From the NCBI RefSeq assembly GCF_000697965.2, contig NZ_CP015880.1:2604001-2668000 (forward strand): a DNA stretch of 64,000 bases, in the 5' to 3' direction. Shown piece by piece: positions 40,130 through 50,066 of this stretch. Each line of letters opens with the position of its first letter. Positions within the stretch are counted from its first letter, which is position 1. The notes beneath the pieces are model-generated. The model was not told the origin of the DNA and searched no databases. It worked only from the letters and a program-made list of their open reading frames with translations. Source of the DNA: Ensifer adhaerens (GTDB lineage: Bacteria; Pseudomonadota; Alphaproteobacteria; Rhizobiales; Rhizobiaceae). Both the position numbers and the translations under genes were made by a program.

Positions 40130-40897
40130 TCACGCAGTCACGGCAGCGTCCTTGCGCTGAAAGCCCTTGCTCGCGACCATAAGGCTGCGCGTGTAATCTT
40201 CACCGATACGCCCGGCGACGAGGTCCGCCGAGGACAAGCGCTCGACGACGCGTCCACCCTGCATCACCGCCAACCGATCACACATATGGGTGACGACACC
40301 GAGATCGTGGCTGACCATGATGAAGGTCAGCTTATGGTCGCGCCGGACCTGTTCCAGGAGATTCAAGACTTCCGCCTGGACCGAGGCGTCGAGCGCCGAA
40401 GTCGGCTCGTCGAGCAGCAGGATCGAGGGTTCAAGGATCAGCGCCCGGGCGATCGCAACGCGCTGGCGCTGACCGCCCGACAGCTGGTGCGGATAACGGA
40501 AGCGGAAACCCGACCCGAGACCGACCTCGTCAAGCGCCTTCAGGATGCGCCGCTCGCCGTCGGCCACGCCGTGGATCGCCAGCGGCTCCAGCAATTGCCG
40601 GTCGATCGTCTGGCGCGGGTGCAGCGAGCCATAGGGATCTTGAAACACCATCTGCACGGCGCGGTAGAAGGCCTTGTCGCGCTTTGCCCCCTGCAGAACA
40701 CGATCATGCACGCGAATGGTGCCGCCGGTGACGGGCGCGAGACCGGCGATCGCCCGAAGCAAGGTCGACTTGCCCGATCCGGACTCGCCGACGAGCCCGA
40801 AGGATTCGCCCGGCGCAATCTCGACGCTGACGTCGTTCAGCGCCTTGAACTCGTCATAGGTGACGGAAAGGTTCGAAACGGAAACGGCTGAGGTCAT
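40130..40897 (-). CDS. Peptide ABC transporter ATP-binding protein (DppF/OppF-like)
   Basis: A 255-residue ATPase with Walker A GESGSGKST, Q-loop QMVFQDPYGSLHPR, signature LSGGQRQRVAIARAL, Walker B ILLLDEPTSALD and H-loop VSHD. The QDPxxSLxPR segment marks the oligopeptide/dipeptide class. Its ATG overlaps the upstream ATPase stop by 4 bp. Last gene of a five-gene transporter operon. Confidence 0.88.
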   Translation of the reverse strand: MTSAVSVSNLSVTYDEFKALNDVSVEIAPGESFGLVGESGSGKSTLLRAIAGLAPVTGGTIRVHDRVLQGAKRDKAFYRAVQMVFQDPYGSLHPRQTIDRQLLEPLAIHGVADGERRILKALDEVGLGSGFRFRYPHQLSGGQRQRVAIARALILEPSILLLDEPTSALDASVQAEVLNLLEQVRRDHKLTFIMVSHDLGVVTHMCDRLAVMQGGRVVERLSSADLVAGRIGEDYTRSLMVASKGFQRKDAAVTA

Positions 40898-41727
40898 TGG
40901 GCCCACTCCGGCTTGCGGTCGAGAACCGGCAGAGGATGACGATCGGATCCGATCGCCGGCATGCAGTTCAGCAAACCTTGGGTATAGGGATGCTTGGCAT
41001 TGGCAAGCTCGGACGCCGCCAGTTCCTCGACGATCCGGCCGGCATACATGACGATCACGCGGTCACAGAAGGACGACACGAGCCGCAGATCGTGCGACAC
41101 GAAGACCAGACCCATGCCTCGATCGGCGACGAGCTTGTCGAGGATGCCAAGCACTTCGAGCTGTACCGTCACGTCGAGCGCCGAGGTCGGCTCGTCGGCG
41201 ATCAAGAGTTCCGGCCCGGCAACCAGCATCATCGCGATCATCGCGCGCTGGCCCATGCCGCCCGAAACCTCGTGCGGGTAGAGATCGTAAACGCGCTTCG
41301 GATCACGGATCTGCACCGCGGCCAGCATGTCGAGTGCCCTCTCCCGGGCCTCGCCGCGGCTGACATTTTCGTGCTGCCGTAGCGTCTCGACGATCTGCCG
41401 GCCGATGCTCATCACCGGGTTCAACGAGTACTTGGGGTCCTGCAGGATCATCGCGATCCGCTTACCCCTGAGATCCCGGCGGACCTTCGGCGATGCGGAG
41501 AGCAGGTCGATGCCGTCAAAGTTCAACTGCTTTGCCGTCACCTGCGCATGACCAGGCGTCAGCCCCATGATCGCCCGGCCGGTCTGCGACTTGCCGGAGC
41601 CGCTTTCGCCGACGATGCCGAGGCGCTCGCGGCCGAGCGTGAAGGAGACGCCGCGCACGGCCTCGACGAGGCCGGTGCGGGTCGGGAACGAGACCTTGAG
41701 GTCTTCAACGGTCAGAAGCGCACTCAT
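40894..41727 (-). CDS. Peptide ABC transporter ATP-binding protein (DppD/OppD-like)
   Basis: A 277-residue ATPase with GESGSGKSQ as Walker A, QDPKYSLNPVMSIGRQI, signature VSGGMGQRAMIAMML, Walker B LLIADEPTSALD and VSHD. The Walker A ends in Q instead of T, a variation seen in DppD proteins. Overlaps the permease stop by 4 bp. Confidence 0.88.
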   Translation of the reverse strand: MSALLTVEDLKVSFPTRTGLVEAVRGVSFTLGRERLGIVGESGSGKSQTGRAIMGLTPGHAQVTAKQLNFDGIDLLSASPKVRRDLRGKRIAMILQDPKYSLNPVMSIGRQIVETLRQHENVSRGEARERALDMLAAVQIRDPKRVYDLYPHEVSGGMGQRAMIAMMLVAGPELLIADEPTSALDVTVQLEVLGILDKLVADRGMGLVFVSHDLRLVSSFCDRVIVMYAGRIVEELAASELANAKHPYTQGLLNCMPAIGSDRHPLPVLDRKPEWAQ

Positions 41728-42656
41728 TGGCCGCTCTCCCGCGGATCGAGCGCGTCGCGCAGACCGTCGCCGAGCAGGTTGAAACCGAGGCTGACGATCA
41801 GGATCGCGATGCCGGGCATCGTTGCCACCCACCACTGGTCGAGGATGAAACGGCGACCGGAAGCGATCATGGCGCCCCATTCCGGCAGCGGCGGCTGTGC
41901 GCCGAGGCCGAGGAAGCCGAGGCCCGCGGCCGTCAGGATGATGCCGGCCATGTCGAGCGTGACACGCACGATCAACGACGACATGCACATCGGCATCACA
42001 TGGCGGAAGACGATACGGATCGGCGATGCGCCCATGAGCTGCACGGCGGCGATGTAGTCGGAGTTGCGCACCGTCAGCGTCTCGGCGCGGGCGATACGCG
42101 CATAGGGCGGCCAGGAGGTGATGGCGATCGCGATGACGGCGTTCTCGATGCCCGGTCCGAGCGCTGCCACGAAGGCGAGCGCCAGAACCAGTTTCGGGAA
42201 GGCGAGGAAGATATCGGTGATACGCATCAGCACTGCGTCGACCCAGCCGCCAGCATAGCCGGCGACAGCGCCGACGATGAGCCCGACAGGTGCTGCGATG
42301 ATCGCAACGAGAAGCACGACGGCAAGCGTCAGCCGCGAACCATGGATCAGCCGCGAGAGAATATCGCGGCCGAGATCGTCGGTGCCGAGCAGGTAGCCGG
42401 GGGTTCCCGGCGGCAGCAGACGGGCGTTGGCAAGATCCCCGATATAGGGCGAATGCGGCGCCAGGAAATCGGCGAAGGCGGCAACGAAGACCAACGCCAG
42501 CAGGATGAGCAGGCCGAGAACGGCGAGCTTGTTGGCGGCAAAACGCTGCCACGTCATATAGGCACGGCCAAGCCGGGCCTGGGTGCGCGACTGCGGGCGA
42601 TCGGACAGCAGCCATTCGCGACGCGTCATCGCACGGGTTTCGGTAACGGTACTCAT
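41724..42656 (-). CDS. Peptide ABC transporter permease (DppC-like)
   Basis: A 310-residue permease of the BPD_transp_1 family. The leader is SFAD/APHSP-like, followed by LLGTDDLGRDILSRLIHGSR, the family's hallmark, and the EAA loop DYIAAVQLMGASPIRIVFRHVMP. It has 5-6 helices. It overlaps the downstream ATPase and the upstream permease by 4 bp each. Confidence 0.88.
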   Translation of the reverse strand: MSTVTETRAMTRREWLLSDRPQSRTQARLGRAYMTWQRFAANKLAVLGLLILLALVFVAAFADFLAPHSPYIGDLANARLLPPGTPGYLLGTDDLGRDILSRLIHGSRLTLAVVLLVAIIAAPVGLIVGAVAGYAGGWVDAVLMRITDIFLAFPKLVLALAFVAALGPGIENAVIAIAITSWPPYARIARAETLTVRNSDYIAAVQLMGASPIRIVFRHVMPMCMSSLIVRVTLDMAGIILTAAGLGFLGLGAQPPLPEWGAMIASGRRFILDQWWVATMPGIAILIVSLGFNLLGDGLRDALDPRESGQ

Positions 42657-43720
42657 CGCTGGCGCGTCCTCGGGTCGAGCGTCCGGTAGAGAAGATCGGA
42701 CAGGAGATTGATGCCGATGAAGACCGAACCGATGATGATGGTGCCACCAAGCACGGCGTTCATGTCGGCATTCTGCAGCGAGTTGGTGATGTAGAGACCG
42801 AGACCTGGCCAGGCGAAGACGGTTTCCGTCAAGACCGAGCCCTCGAGCAGGCCGGCATAGGAGAGCGCAATCACCGTGACGAGCGGCACGGCCGCGTTCC
42901 GGAGCGCGTGGCCCCAGATGATCCGGGTCTCGGACAGGCCCTTGGCGCGCGCCGCGACGATGTACTCCTGCTGCAGCTCGTTGAGCATGAAGCTGCGCGT
43001 CATGCGGCTGATATAGGCGAGCGAGAAGTAGCCGAGCAGCGAGGCCGGCAGAATGATGTGGCGGAACACATCCCAGAGCACGTCCCACTGCCGCTGCCAG
43101 AGCGCGTCGAACAGGTAGAAGCCTGTGATCGGCGTGAACGTGTACTCGAACACGATATCGATACGGCCGGGATAGGCGACCCACTTCAGCCGCGCGTAGA
43201 ACACCAGCAGCGACAGGAGCGCCAGCCAGAAGATCGGCACGGAATAGCCGACAAGGCCGATGACGCGCACGATCTGGTCGGCAATGCTGCCGCGCTTGAC
43301 GGCCGCAAGTACGCCGAGCGGAACGCCGAACAGGGCGCCGATGAGCGTGCCGAGCGTCGCGAGCTCCATGGTCGCCGGGAAGACGCGGCGGATGTCGGTC
43401 ATCACCGGATTGGTCGTCAGCACCGAAACGCCGAAGTCACCGGTCAGCGCCTGGCGGACATAGATGAAGAATTGTTGGTAGAGGGGCAGATTGAGCCCCA
43501 TCGCCTCGCGCGTCCTTTCGACGACATGCGTCGGCGCCCGGTCGCCGAGAACGGCCAGAACCGGGTCGATCGGGATTACCCGGCCGATGAAAAAGGTGAC
43601 GGCCAGAAGGCCGAGATAGGTGGTGACGACAACGACAAGAAAGCGCAGCACCGCTGCCACGATCTTACCGGGACGGGCGCGTTTGCGCCCGCCCACTGTC
43701 CCTGTTGCGCTCATGCTCAA
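42653..43720 (-). CDS. Peptide ABC transporter permease (DppB-like)
   Basis: A 355-residue permease. The N-terminal region has VTFFIGRVIPIDPVLAVLGD, and the C-terminal EAA loop lies in EYIVAARAKGLSETRIIWGHALRNA. The start is either a TTG at 43720, 8 bases after AAAGGA, or an ATG at 43714 with longer spacing. It forms the channel with the DppC-like protein. Confidence 0.87.
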   Translation of the reverse strand: MSMSATGTVGGRKRARPGKIVAAVLRFLVVVVTTYLGLLAVTFFIGRVIPIDPVLAVLGDRAPTHVVERTREAMGLNLPLYQQFFIYVRQALTGDFGVSVLTTNPVMTDIRRVFPATMELATLGTLIGALFGVPLGVLAAVKRGSIADQIVRVIGLVGYSVPIFWLALLSLLVFYARLKWVAYPGRIDIVFEYTFTPITGFYLFDALWQRQWDVLWDVFRHIILPASLLGYFSLAYISRMTRSFMLNELQQEYIVAARAKGLSETRIIWGHALRNAAVPLVTVIALSYAGLLEGSVLTETVFAWPGLGLYITNSLQNADMNAVLGGTIIIGSVFIGINLLSDLLYRTLDPRTRQR

Positions 43721-43756
43721 GGGAACGATCCTTTCGGTTTATTCCTTCGAGACGGC

Positions 43757-45397
43757 TTATTCTTTGGTGATGCCGGCGACGAAGTTGGTGTCGAAGCTCG
43801 GACCGAGCTTCAGGCCCTTGACGTTGCCGCGGTAGCCGGCGACTTCGGTCTGCTGGAAGATGATGACGAACGGGCTTTCGCCCAGCACCGTCTTCTGCAG
43901 TTCCTTGTAGGTCTCCGCACGCTTGGCGCTGTCGCGCTCGAGCAGAGCGTCCTTGGTCTTCTTCGTCAGCTCCGGAACGTCCCAGGCATTGCGCCAGGCA
44001 AGGGTCTTGTTCTTGCCTTCGTCGGAGTTGTCAGGGTTGCTGGTGAAGGTTTCGGCGTTCGAGTTCGGGTCGAAATAGTCCATGCCCCACTGACCGATAT
44101 ACATGTCGTGGTTACGGGCACGATACTTCGTCAGCGTCTGCTTGCCGTCGCCGGGGATGATTTCGAGCTTCACGCCGGCCTGGCCCAGCGTCTGCTGGAA
44201 GGACTCGGCAATGCCGGTGACCGGCTGGCCGTTGCGAACGTCCATGGTGACGGTGAAGCCGTCGGCAAGGCCGGCCTTGGTCAGCAGTTCCTTCGCCTTG
44301 GCAACGTCGAGCTTGTAGGGGTTCTCGTCGAGTGCACCCAGAACGCCCTTCGGCAGGAAGCTCTGGTGGATCTCGCCGATGCCCTTGATGAGGGTCGAGC
44401 CGATGGCATCGTAGTCGACCAGATACTTGAACGCTTCGCGCACTTCGGGCTTTGCGAGGTTCGCATTCTTCTGGTTGAGGCTGATGTAGTAGACCGTGCC
44501 CTTCGGCGCGTTCGTGGTGGCGAGGTCGGCATTCTTCGAAACGGCGTCGAAATCGCCCGGCTCGAGGTTGCGTGCCACGTCGATATCGCCCGCTTCAAGC
44601 GCCAGGCGCTGGCCCGAGCTTTCCTTCATGTGGCGATAGATGACGCGAGCAAGCTTTGCCTGTTCGCCATAGTAGTTTTCGTTGCGCTCGAGAACGATGA
44701 CTTCGTTGGCGCGCCATTCGCGCAGCTTGAATGGGCCCGAGCCGGCATAGCCGGTCTTCAGCCATTCATTGCCGAAGTCGTTGTCATACTTGTACTCGTC
44801 CGTCGGCGTGACCGGCTTGACGTTTTCGAGCACGAGCTTCTTGTCGAGCACGGCGCCCACGGTTGCCGTCAGGCAGTTCAAGACGAAGCTCGGCGCATAG
44901 GCCTGATCGACGGTGAAGACAAAGGTCTGCGCGTCCGTTGCCTTGGCCTTTTCCGTCACGTTGTCGCCCGTAAGGCCGAACTGGGTGAGGATGAAGGCCG
45001 GGCTCTTGTCGAGCTTCACGGCACGCTCGAAGGACCAGGCGACGTCTTCAGCGGTCACCGGATTGCCGGAAGCGAACTTCAGGCCGGGCTTCAGCTTGAA
45101 CGTATAGGTCAGGCCGTCGTCGGACACGGTCCAGCTGTCGGCGAGGTCGCCGACGACCTTGGTCGTGTCGTTGATGTCGAGGCGCACCAGCATGCTGTAG
45201 GTGTTGCCGGTGATTTCGGCCGCGGTCAGCTCGAAAGCTTCGCCCGGATCCATGGTAATCACGTCGTCGATCGCAAAGGCTTCGACCAGCGTGTCCTTCG
45301 GCGTTTCCGCAAAGGCCGGTGCGGTTGCAGCCATCACCATGGCCAGCGCCGCAGAAGCCGTCAGAAGACGAAGACGTCCATTGAGCTTGTGCATCAT
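43757..45397 (-). CDS. Peptide ABC transporter substrate-binding protein (SBP_bac_5)
   Basis: A 546-residue periplasmic binding protein with a signal peptide ending APAFA (about residue 30). Family 5 features include TYTFKLKPGLKFASGNPVTAEDVAWSF and the later AFKYLVDYDAIGSTL. It captures peptides or similar solutes for the permease pair. The adjacent M19 dipeptidase suggests dipeptides; ligand not proven. Confidence 0.88.
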   Translation of the reverse strand: MMHKLNGRLRLLTASAALAMVMAATAPAFAETPKDTLVEAFAIDDVITMDPGEAFELTAAEITGNTYSMLVRLDINDTTKVVGDLADSWTVSDDGLTYTFKLKPGLKFASGNPVTAEDVAWSFERAVKLDKSPAFILTQFGLTGDNVTEKAKATDAQTFVFTVDQAYAPSFVLNCLTATVGAVLDKKLVLENVKPVTPTDEYKYDNDFGNEWLKTGYAGSGPFKLREWRANEVIVLERNENYYGEQAKLARVIYRHMKESSGQRLALEAGDIDVARNLEPGDFDAVSKNADLATTNAPKGTVYYISLNQKNANLAKPEVREAFKYLVDYDAIGSTLIKGIGEIHQSFLPKGVLGALDENPYKLDVAKAKELLTKAGLADGFTVTMDVRNGQPVTGIAESFQQTLGQAGVKLEIIPGDGKQTLTKYRARNHDMYIGQWGMDYFDPNSNAETFTSNPDNSDEGKNKTLAWRNAWDVPELTKKTKDALLERDSAKRAETYKELQKTVLGESPFVIIFQQTEVAGYRGNVKGLKLGPSFDTNFVAGITKE

Positions 45398-45445
45398 GTT
45401 TGCAGTTCCCTCGTTTGCGCCCTTTTGGGCCCCTTCTTCATGGGT

Positions 45446-46501
45446 TCAGGCGGCCTCGTGCCAAGCCTGTCCCAGAACTCTCCACCAGTTCTCCCGGCAT
45501 ATCTTTGCCAGTTCGGCATCACCATATCCGGCGCTTCTGAGCGCCGCAACGAGCGCCTGACTACCGGCCGCATCAGCAATCTCCTCGGGGATCGTTGCCC
45601 CGTCGAAATCCGACCCGAGTGCGACGCAGTCGATGCCCATGCGCTCGATGAGATAGTCGACATGGCGCACCATGTCGGAAAGCGGCGTTGCGGCATTTTC
45701 CTGGCCGTCGGCGCGCAGCATCGTCGTCGCGTAATTGAGCCCCACGAGGCCCTTGCTTTCGCGGACGGCGTCGAGCTGCTTGTCGGTCAGGTTGCGCGCG
45801 ACCGGGGTCAGCGCATGCGCATTCGAATGGCTGGCGACCAGCGGCTGGTCGGTGGTCTTCGCCACGTCCCAGAAGCCCTTCTCGGTGATGTGTGCAAGAT
45901 CGATCAGAATGCCCAGACGGTTGCAGGTCCGCACGAGCTCGAAGCCGGCGTCCGTCAGTCCGGGTGCGGTGTCCGGAGACATCGGATAGGAGAACGGTAC
46001 GCCATGACCGAAGACGTTGTGGCGGCTCCAGACCGGCCCGAGCGAACGCAGGCCAGCGGCATAGAACGTTTCGAGCGCGGAAAGATCGGCGCCGATCGCT
46101 TCGCAGCCTTCCATGTGGAGGACCGAGGCGAAGACGCCGGCCTCGACCGCCCTACGGATTTCGGCGGTCGACCGGCAGAGCTTCCACGCCCCTGCCCGGT
46201 CGAGGCGGACGGCGATATCGGCGAGCTCCATGGCGATCGCCAGCGACGGCAGGTGCTCGAGCGGTGCCGAAAGCGGCGTTTCGTAGTGACCGTTCTCGTT
46301 CGGCGGCTGCAGGACGAGATCTCCCGAGGGCACGTAGATTGCCGAGAGGCCACCAACGAGACCGCCCGCCTTGGCGCGCGGCGCATCGATATGGCCCTGG
46401 TCGATGCCGTCGACGAATTCGCGTACCGGGTCCTGGCCCTTCCGGGCGTTCTGCCACAGACGCAGAAGCACGTCGTTATGGCCATCGAAAACCGCCTGCA
46501 T
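45446..46501 (-). CDS. Membrane-dipeptidase family metallopeptidase (M19)
   Basis: A 351-residue M19 dipeptidase. The metal ligands are visible as FDGHNDVLLR, HMEGCEA, LIDLAHI, VASHSNAHAL and the C-terminal GSDFDG. No signal peptide is seen, so it is probably cytoplasmic. It precedes the peptide-binding protein gene by 48 bp, so imported dipeptides, including D-amino-acid peptides, may be cleaved by it. Confidence 0.9.
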   Translation of the reverse strand: MQAVFDGHNDVLLRLWQNARKGQDPVREFVDGIDQGHIDAPRAKAGGLVGGLSAIYVPSGDLVLQPPNENGHYETPLSAPLEHLPSLAIAMELADIAVRLDRAGAWKLCRSTAEIRRAVEAGVFASVLHMEGCEAIGADLSALETFYAAGLRSLGPVWSRHNVFGHGVPFSYPMSPDTAPGLTDAGFELVRTCNRLGILIDLAHITEKGFWDVAKTTDQPLVASHSNAHALTPVARNLTDKQLDAVRESKGLVGLNYATTMLRADGQENAATPLSDMVRHVDYLIERMGIDCVALGSDFDGATIPEEIADAAGSQALVAALRSAGYGDAELAKICRENWWRVLGQAWHEAA

Positions 46502-46801
46502 TCCTGAATTTCCTTATCATTTCAGGGAGATCGGACGGGCCGTTCGGGTCGCGTCCAGGGGAAAGTCGAAGCGATGCTAGTGAAAGCCCAAAGCCTTTTC
46601 AATGAATATCAGGGGGTTTTACCCAGGCCTGCCTGTAGCGAAATGTTGCATGATTGCCGCATAGCCGCTGGCAAACACGGTGCCGCAGGGCTTCGAACCC
46701 CAGCCAAGGGATGAAAACCCAGCGTTTCTCATGCAAGGAGAATGGCTTGGGCCCACGGATCGGGCCGACATGCTGCATGATGCGGCACAGGGAGGTTGGT
46801 G
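46502..46801. other. Gene-free gap between divergent dipeptidase and hydrolase genes
   Basis: About 300 bp with an AT-richer patch near 46595-46625 (candidate promoters). No supported gene, tRNA or strong inverted repeat is seen. The right end holds the GGAGG ribosome site of the hydrolase. Confidence 0.45.
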
Positions 46802-48121
46802 GTGCGTTCGTTTTCTCTTGCGGGCTCGGAGAGGCCCTGGGGCCGCATCGCTGCGACGCTTCTCCTGGCGGCCACCCTTGCGGCCTGCGCCGGACGCCCC
46901 GTGGGCGTGCTCGTCCCTTCGGGCACGACGGGTGGCGCCTCCAAGGTCGATCTGCTGGTCGCAACCACCCGTGCCCCCTCCACCGAGCCGGGCGTGCTTT
47001 TTAGCGGCGAACGCTCAGCCGAGCTTTCGCTGACGGAAATTGCCGTCTCCATTCCGCCGGAAAAGAACCGCAAGGTCGGCCAGGTGCAATGGCCGACGAA
47101 GCTTCCCGCCAATCCGGAGCGGGATTTCTCCACCGTCAGCGTCACGCCGCTCAATCAGGGCAACGACGTGCAGAACTGGGTGAAAGGTCATCTGCCGAAA
47201 ACCCGGCGCGTACTGATCTTCGTTCACGGCTTCAACAACCGCTACGAAGACGCCGTTTATCGTTTCGCCCAGATCGTGCACGACAGCGGCACCGATGTCG
47301 CGCCCGTCATCTTCACCTGGCCCTCGCGCGCCAGCATATTCGACTACAATTACGACAAGGAAAGCACCAACTATTCGCGCGACGCGCTGGAGGAACTGCT
47401 GCGGCGTGCCTCAAGCAATCCTGCTGTCGGCGAAATCACCGTCATGGCCCATTCCATGGGGTCGTGGGTGACGGTCGAGGCACTGCGCCAGATGGCGATC
47501 CGCGACGGACGCATCGCGCCCAAGATCACCGACGTCATCCTGGCGTCGCCCGACCTCGACGTCGACGTCTTCGGCCAGCAGATCCGCGCCATGGGTACGA
47601 AGCGCCCGAAGTTCACGCTGTTCGTATCGCGCGACGACCGGGCGCTGACCTTGTCGAGGCGTATCTCCGGCAATGTCGACCGCCTCGGCCAGATCGACCC
47701 GACCGCCGAGCCCTATCGCACGCAACTGGAACAGGCCGGCATCAGCGTCATCGATCTGACAGCGCTGAAGGGCGGCGACAAGCTCAACCACGGGAAGTTC
47801 GCCGAAAGCCCCGAAGTCGTGCGCCTGCTTGGCAACCGGCTGATCGCCGGCCAGACCGTGACCGATTCCGATGTCGGTCTCGGCGAACGCATCGGCGCCG
47901 TCACGCTCGGCGCCACGCAGACGGTCGGCAATGCCGCGAGCCTGGCGGTTTCGACGCCGATCATGATCTTCGATCCCAACACCCGCAGGAACTACGACGG
48001 GCAGCTGCGGCGTCTCGGCCAATCGATGGAAAACACCGTCGGCTCGGCAGTGACCCCTTGGACACCGCCGGAAAGCGGGGGAGCCGCGAAAAGCAACACC
48101 CCCGACCGTCACTCTCGTTAG
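46802..48121 (+). CDS. Lipoprotein alpha/beta hydrolase (DUF900 family)
   Basis: A 439-residue protein beginning at the GTG at 46802, 6 bases after GGAGG. It has a lipoprotein signal peptide with lipobox LAAC near residue 28. The hydrolase domain (about 70-330) holds LIFVHGFNNRYEDAVYRFAQ and the nucleophile elbow MAHSMGSW. DUF900 proteins are esterase-like; the substrate is unknown. The C-terminal 100 residues appear low-complexity. Its stop overlaps the convergent thuB stop. Confidence 0.8.
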   Translation: MRSFSLAGSERPWGRIAATLLLAATLAACAGRPVGVLVPSGTTGGASKVDLLVATTRAPSTEPGVLFSGERSAELSLTEIAVSIPPEKNRKVGQVQWPTKLPANPERDFSTVSVTPLNQGNDVQNWVKGHLPKTRRVLIFVHGFNNRYEDAVYRFAQIVHDSGTDVAPVIFTWPSRASIFDYNYDKESTNYSRDALEELLRRASSNPAVGEITVMAHSMGSWVTVEALRQMAIRDGRIAPKITDVILASPDLDVDVFGQQIRAMGTKRPKFTLFVSRDDRALTLSRRISGNVDRLGQIDPTAEPYRTQLEQAGISVIDLTALKGGDKLNHGKFAESPEVVRLLGNRLIAGQTVTDSDVGLGERIGAVTLGATQTVGNAASLAVSTPIMIFDPNTRRNYDGQLRRLGQSMENTVGSAVTPWTPPESGGAAKSNTPDRHSR

Positions 48122-49161
48122 ACGGGCAGCTCGCGCCGCTCGGCTTCCGTCACCATCGCGAGGTCGAGCACTTTCTGCAGGTTCGCCGCATGGCGGAACC
48201 CGGGCTCCTCCGTCTTGCCCTTACGGACGGCGGCCACGAAGCGCTCGTAGTTCGTCGCGACGGTGCCCGCATCGACATCGCGCCAGGTCGCGGTTTCGAC
48301 GTCCGCCCCGAGGCAGGCGCGCAGCGTCGATCCATCGGGCGTGTGCACCACTTCGAGGGCACCCTTGTCGCCGTGTAGCCTCAGCCGGAGCTCGTTCAGA
48401 TGCCCGGTCGCCCAGCGGCTGGCATGGACGACGCCCATGGCGCCGTTGCCGAACTCGGCCGTCATGACGAAGCTGTCATTGGCGTCGAGATCATACTCGC
48501 CGATGCGGTTATCAGGCGCCTTGTCGAAGGTCTTCAGCCGCGCGAAGACCCGGGCGGCGTCCGTGCCCGCGCCATAGCCGGCAAAGTCGAGAATGTGGAT
48601 GCCGACATCGCCGAGCACGCCGTTCGAGCCGTGCTTCGTCGAGAGCCGCCACAGCCATTGCGATTCCGTCGCCCAGTCGCCCCAGGCCTTGGAAACGAGC
48701 CAGCTCTGCAGATAGGACGCTTCGAGGTGGCGCAGCTTGCCGACCTCGCCGGCAAGCACCATTGCGCGTGCCTTCTGCAGCGGCGCGACGTTGCGGTAGG
48801 TGAGGTTGACCATGGTCACAAGGCCGGAACGCTCGGCCGCTTCCGCCATCTCTGCCGCCTTGGCATAATTCTCGGCGAGCGGCTTTTCGCACAGCACATG
48901 CTTGCCGGCGGCAATGAGCGCCAGCGTCGTCGGGTGATGCGCCTTGTCGGGCGTCACGTTCGTCGCCGCATCGAACTTGCCCCAGGCGATCGCCTCGTCG
49001 AGCGAGGTGAAGGTCGCGGCAATGCCGTGCTTGTCGGCAAAAGCCTTGGCCCGGGCGGGATCGACATCGACAGCGCCGACCATCTCGACGCCTTCGATCT
49101 TGGTAAAGGCCTGGGCATGGCTGTTTGCCATGCCGCCGGTTCCTACAATGAGAAGACGCAT
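48118..49161 (-). CDS. thuB: Gfo/Idh/MocA oxidoreductase ThuB
   Basis: A 347-residue oxidoreductase with the nucleotide loop IVGTGGMANSHAQAF and the family CEKPLAENY. Next to ThuA at the end of a disaccharide transporter operon, it matches ThuB of the Sinorhizobium trehalose utilisation system, thought to act on keto-disaccharides. The ATG at 49161 lies 5 bp after the thuA stop. Confidence 0.87.
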   Translation of the reverse strand: MRLLIVGTGGMANSHAQAFTKIEGVEMVGAVDVDPARAKAFADKHGIAATFTSLDEAIAWGKFDAATNVTPDKAHHPTTLALIAAGKHVLCEKPLAENYAKAAEMAEAAERSGLVTMVNLTYRNVAPLQKARAMVLAGEVGKLRHLEASYLQSWLVSKAWGDWATESQWLWRLSTKHGSNGVLGDVGIHILDFAGYGAGTDAARVFARLKTFDKAPDNRIGEYDLDANDSFVMTAEFGNGAMGVVHASRWATGHLNELRLRLHGDKGALEVVHTPDGSTLRACLGADVETATWRDVDAGTVATNYERFVAAVRKGKTEEPGFRHAANLQKVLDLAMVTEAERRELPV

Positions 49162-49166
49162 GATGC

Positions 49167-49958
49167 TCACCTGTATCCTGCTTCGCCGGCCTGGTGCAGC
49201 CTGGGGCCGCGCTCGACGATCGGCTCCAGCGCCTTTTCGACCGGTACGTTTGGTGCGTCGTGGATCGCCGTGTAGCGGTTGTCGGCGTTGTAGGCCCACT
49301 TCACCGAATTGCGCAGCACCTTCTGGACATTGCCGTCGTGATAGGTCGGGTAGGTTTCGTGGCCGGGACGGAAATAGAAGATGTTGCCGGCACCGCGGCG
49401 CCAGGTCAGCCCCGAGCGGAACACTTCGCCGCCGGCAAACCACGAGATGAAGACGGTTTCGAGCGGCTCCGGCACCGAGAACTGCTCACCGTACATTTCC
49501 TCGTTCTCGAGCACGAAGTTCTCCTCGATGCCTTCGGCGATCGGGTGACGCGGATTGATCGCCCAGACGCGCTCACGCTCGCCTGCTTCGCGCCATTTTA
49601 GCGCGCAGGGCGTGCCCATCAGCCGCTTGAAGATCTTGGAGAAGTGGCCGGAGTGCAGCACGATCAGGCCCATGCCCTCCCAGACGCGCTTGGCAACGCG
49701 CTCGACGATCTCGTCGCTGACGGCGCCGTGGTCCTTGTGGCCCCACCAGAGAAGCACATCGGTGTTGGCAAGGCGCTCGACGCTCAGGCCATGTTCCGGC
49801 TCCTGCAGCGTCGCCGTCGTCGCCTCGATCGCAGCTTCCGTATTCAGCGCCGCCGCGATCGTATTGTGCATCCCGTTTGGATAGATGCTGCGGACGATTT
49901 CGTTGGTCTGCTCGTGAATATTCTCGCCCCAAACAACTGTTCTGATAGGCACGGCCAT
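49167..49958 (-). CDS. thuA: ThuA domain protein, trehalose utilisation
   Basis: A 263-residue ThuA-domain protein (class I glutamine amidotransferase-like fold). Segments are [42 protein letters not shown] and [16 protein letters not shown]. It is known to be needed for trehalose, maltose or palatinose breakdown in Rhizobiaceae, with ThuB. AGGAGA precedes the ATG. Confidence 0.9.
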   Translation of the reverse strand: MAVPIRTVVWGENIHEQTNEIVRSIYPNGMHNTIAAALNTEAAIEATTATLQEPEHGLSVERLANTDVLLWWGHKDHGAVSDEIVERVAKRVWEGMGLIVLHSGHFSKIFKRLMGTPCALKWREAGERERVWAINPRHPIAEGIEENFVLENEEMYGEQFSVPEPLETVFISWFAGGEVFRSGLTWRRGAGNIFYFRPGHETYPTYHDGNVQKVLRNSVKWAYNADNRYTAIHDAPNVPVEKALEPIVERGPRLHQAGEAGYR

Positions 49959-50066
49959 TCTCCTTGCGTGTTCGCCCGTTACGGGCCTGTCGTCTTACGA
50001 TAGATGGGGCCGCCAGGAATTGGCGACCCCGAAGCTCTGGGTGTCTTCAGTTTGATCGGGGTCTGG

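Noticed and set aside
42908..46507. A very long plus-strand open frame (1199 codons) opposite the peptide transporter genes
   Set aside because: It is antisense to well-recognised permease, binding-protein and peptidase genes and its translation is Arg/Asp/His-rich with no family features; long shadows are usual at this GC content.
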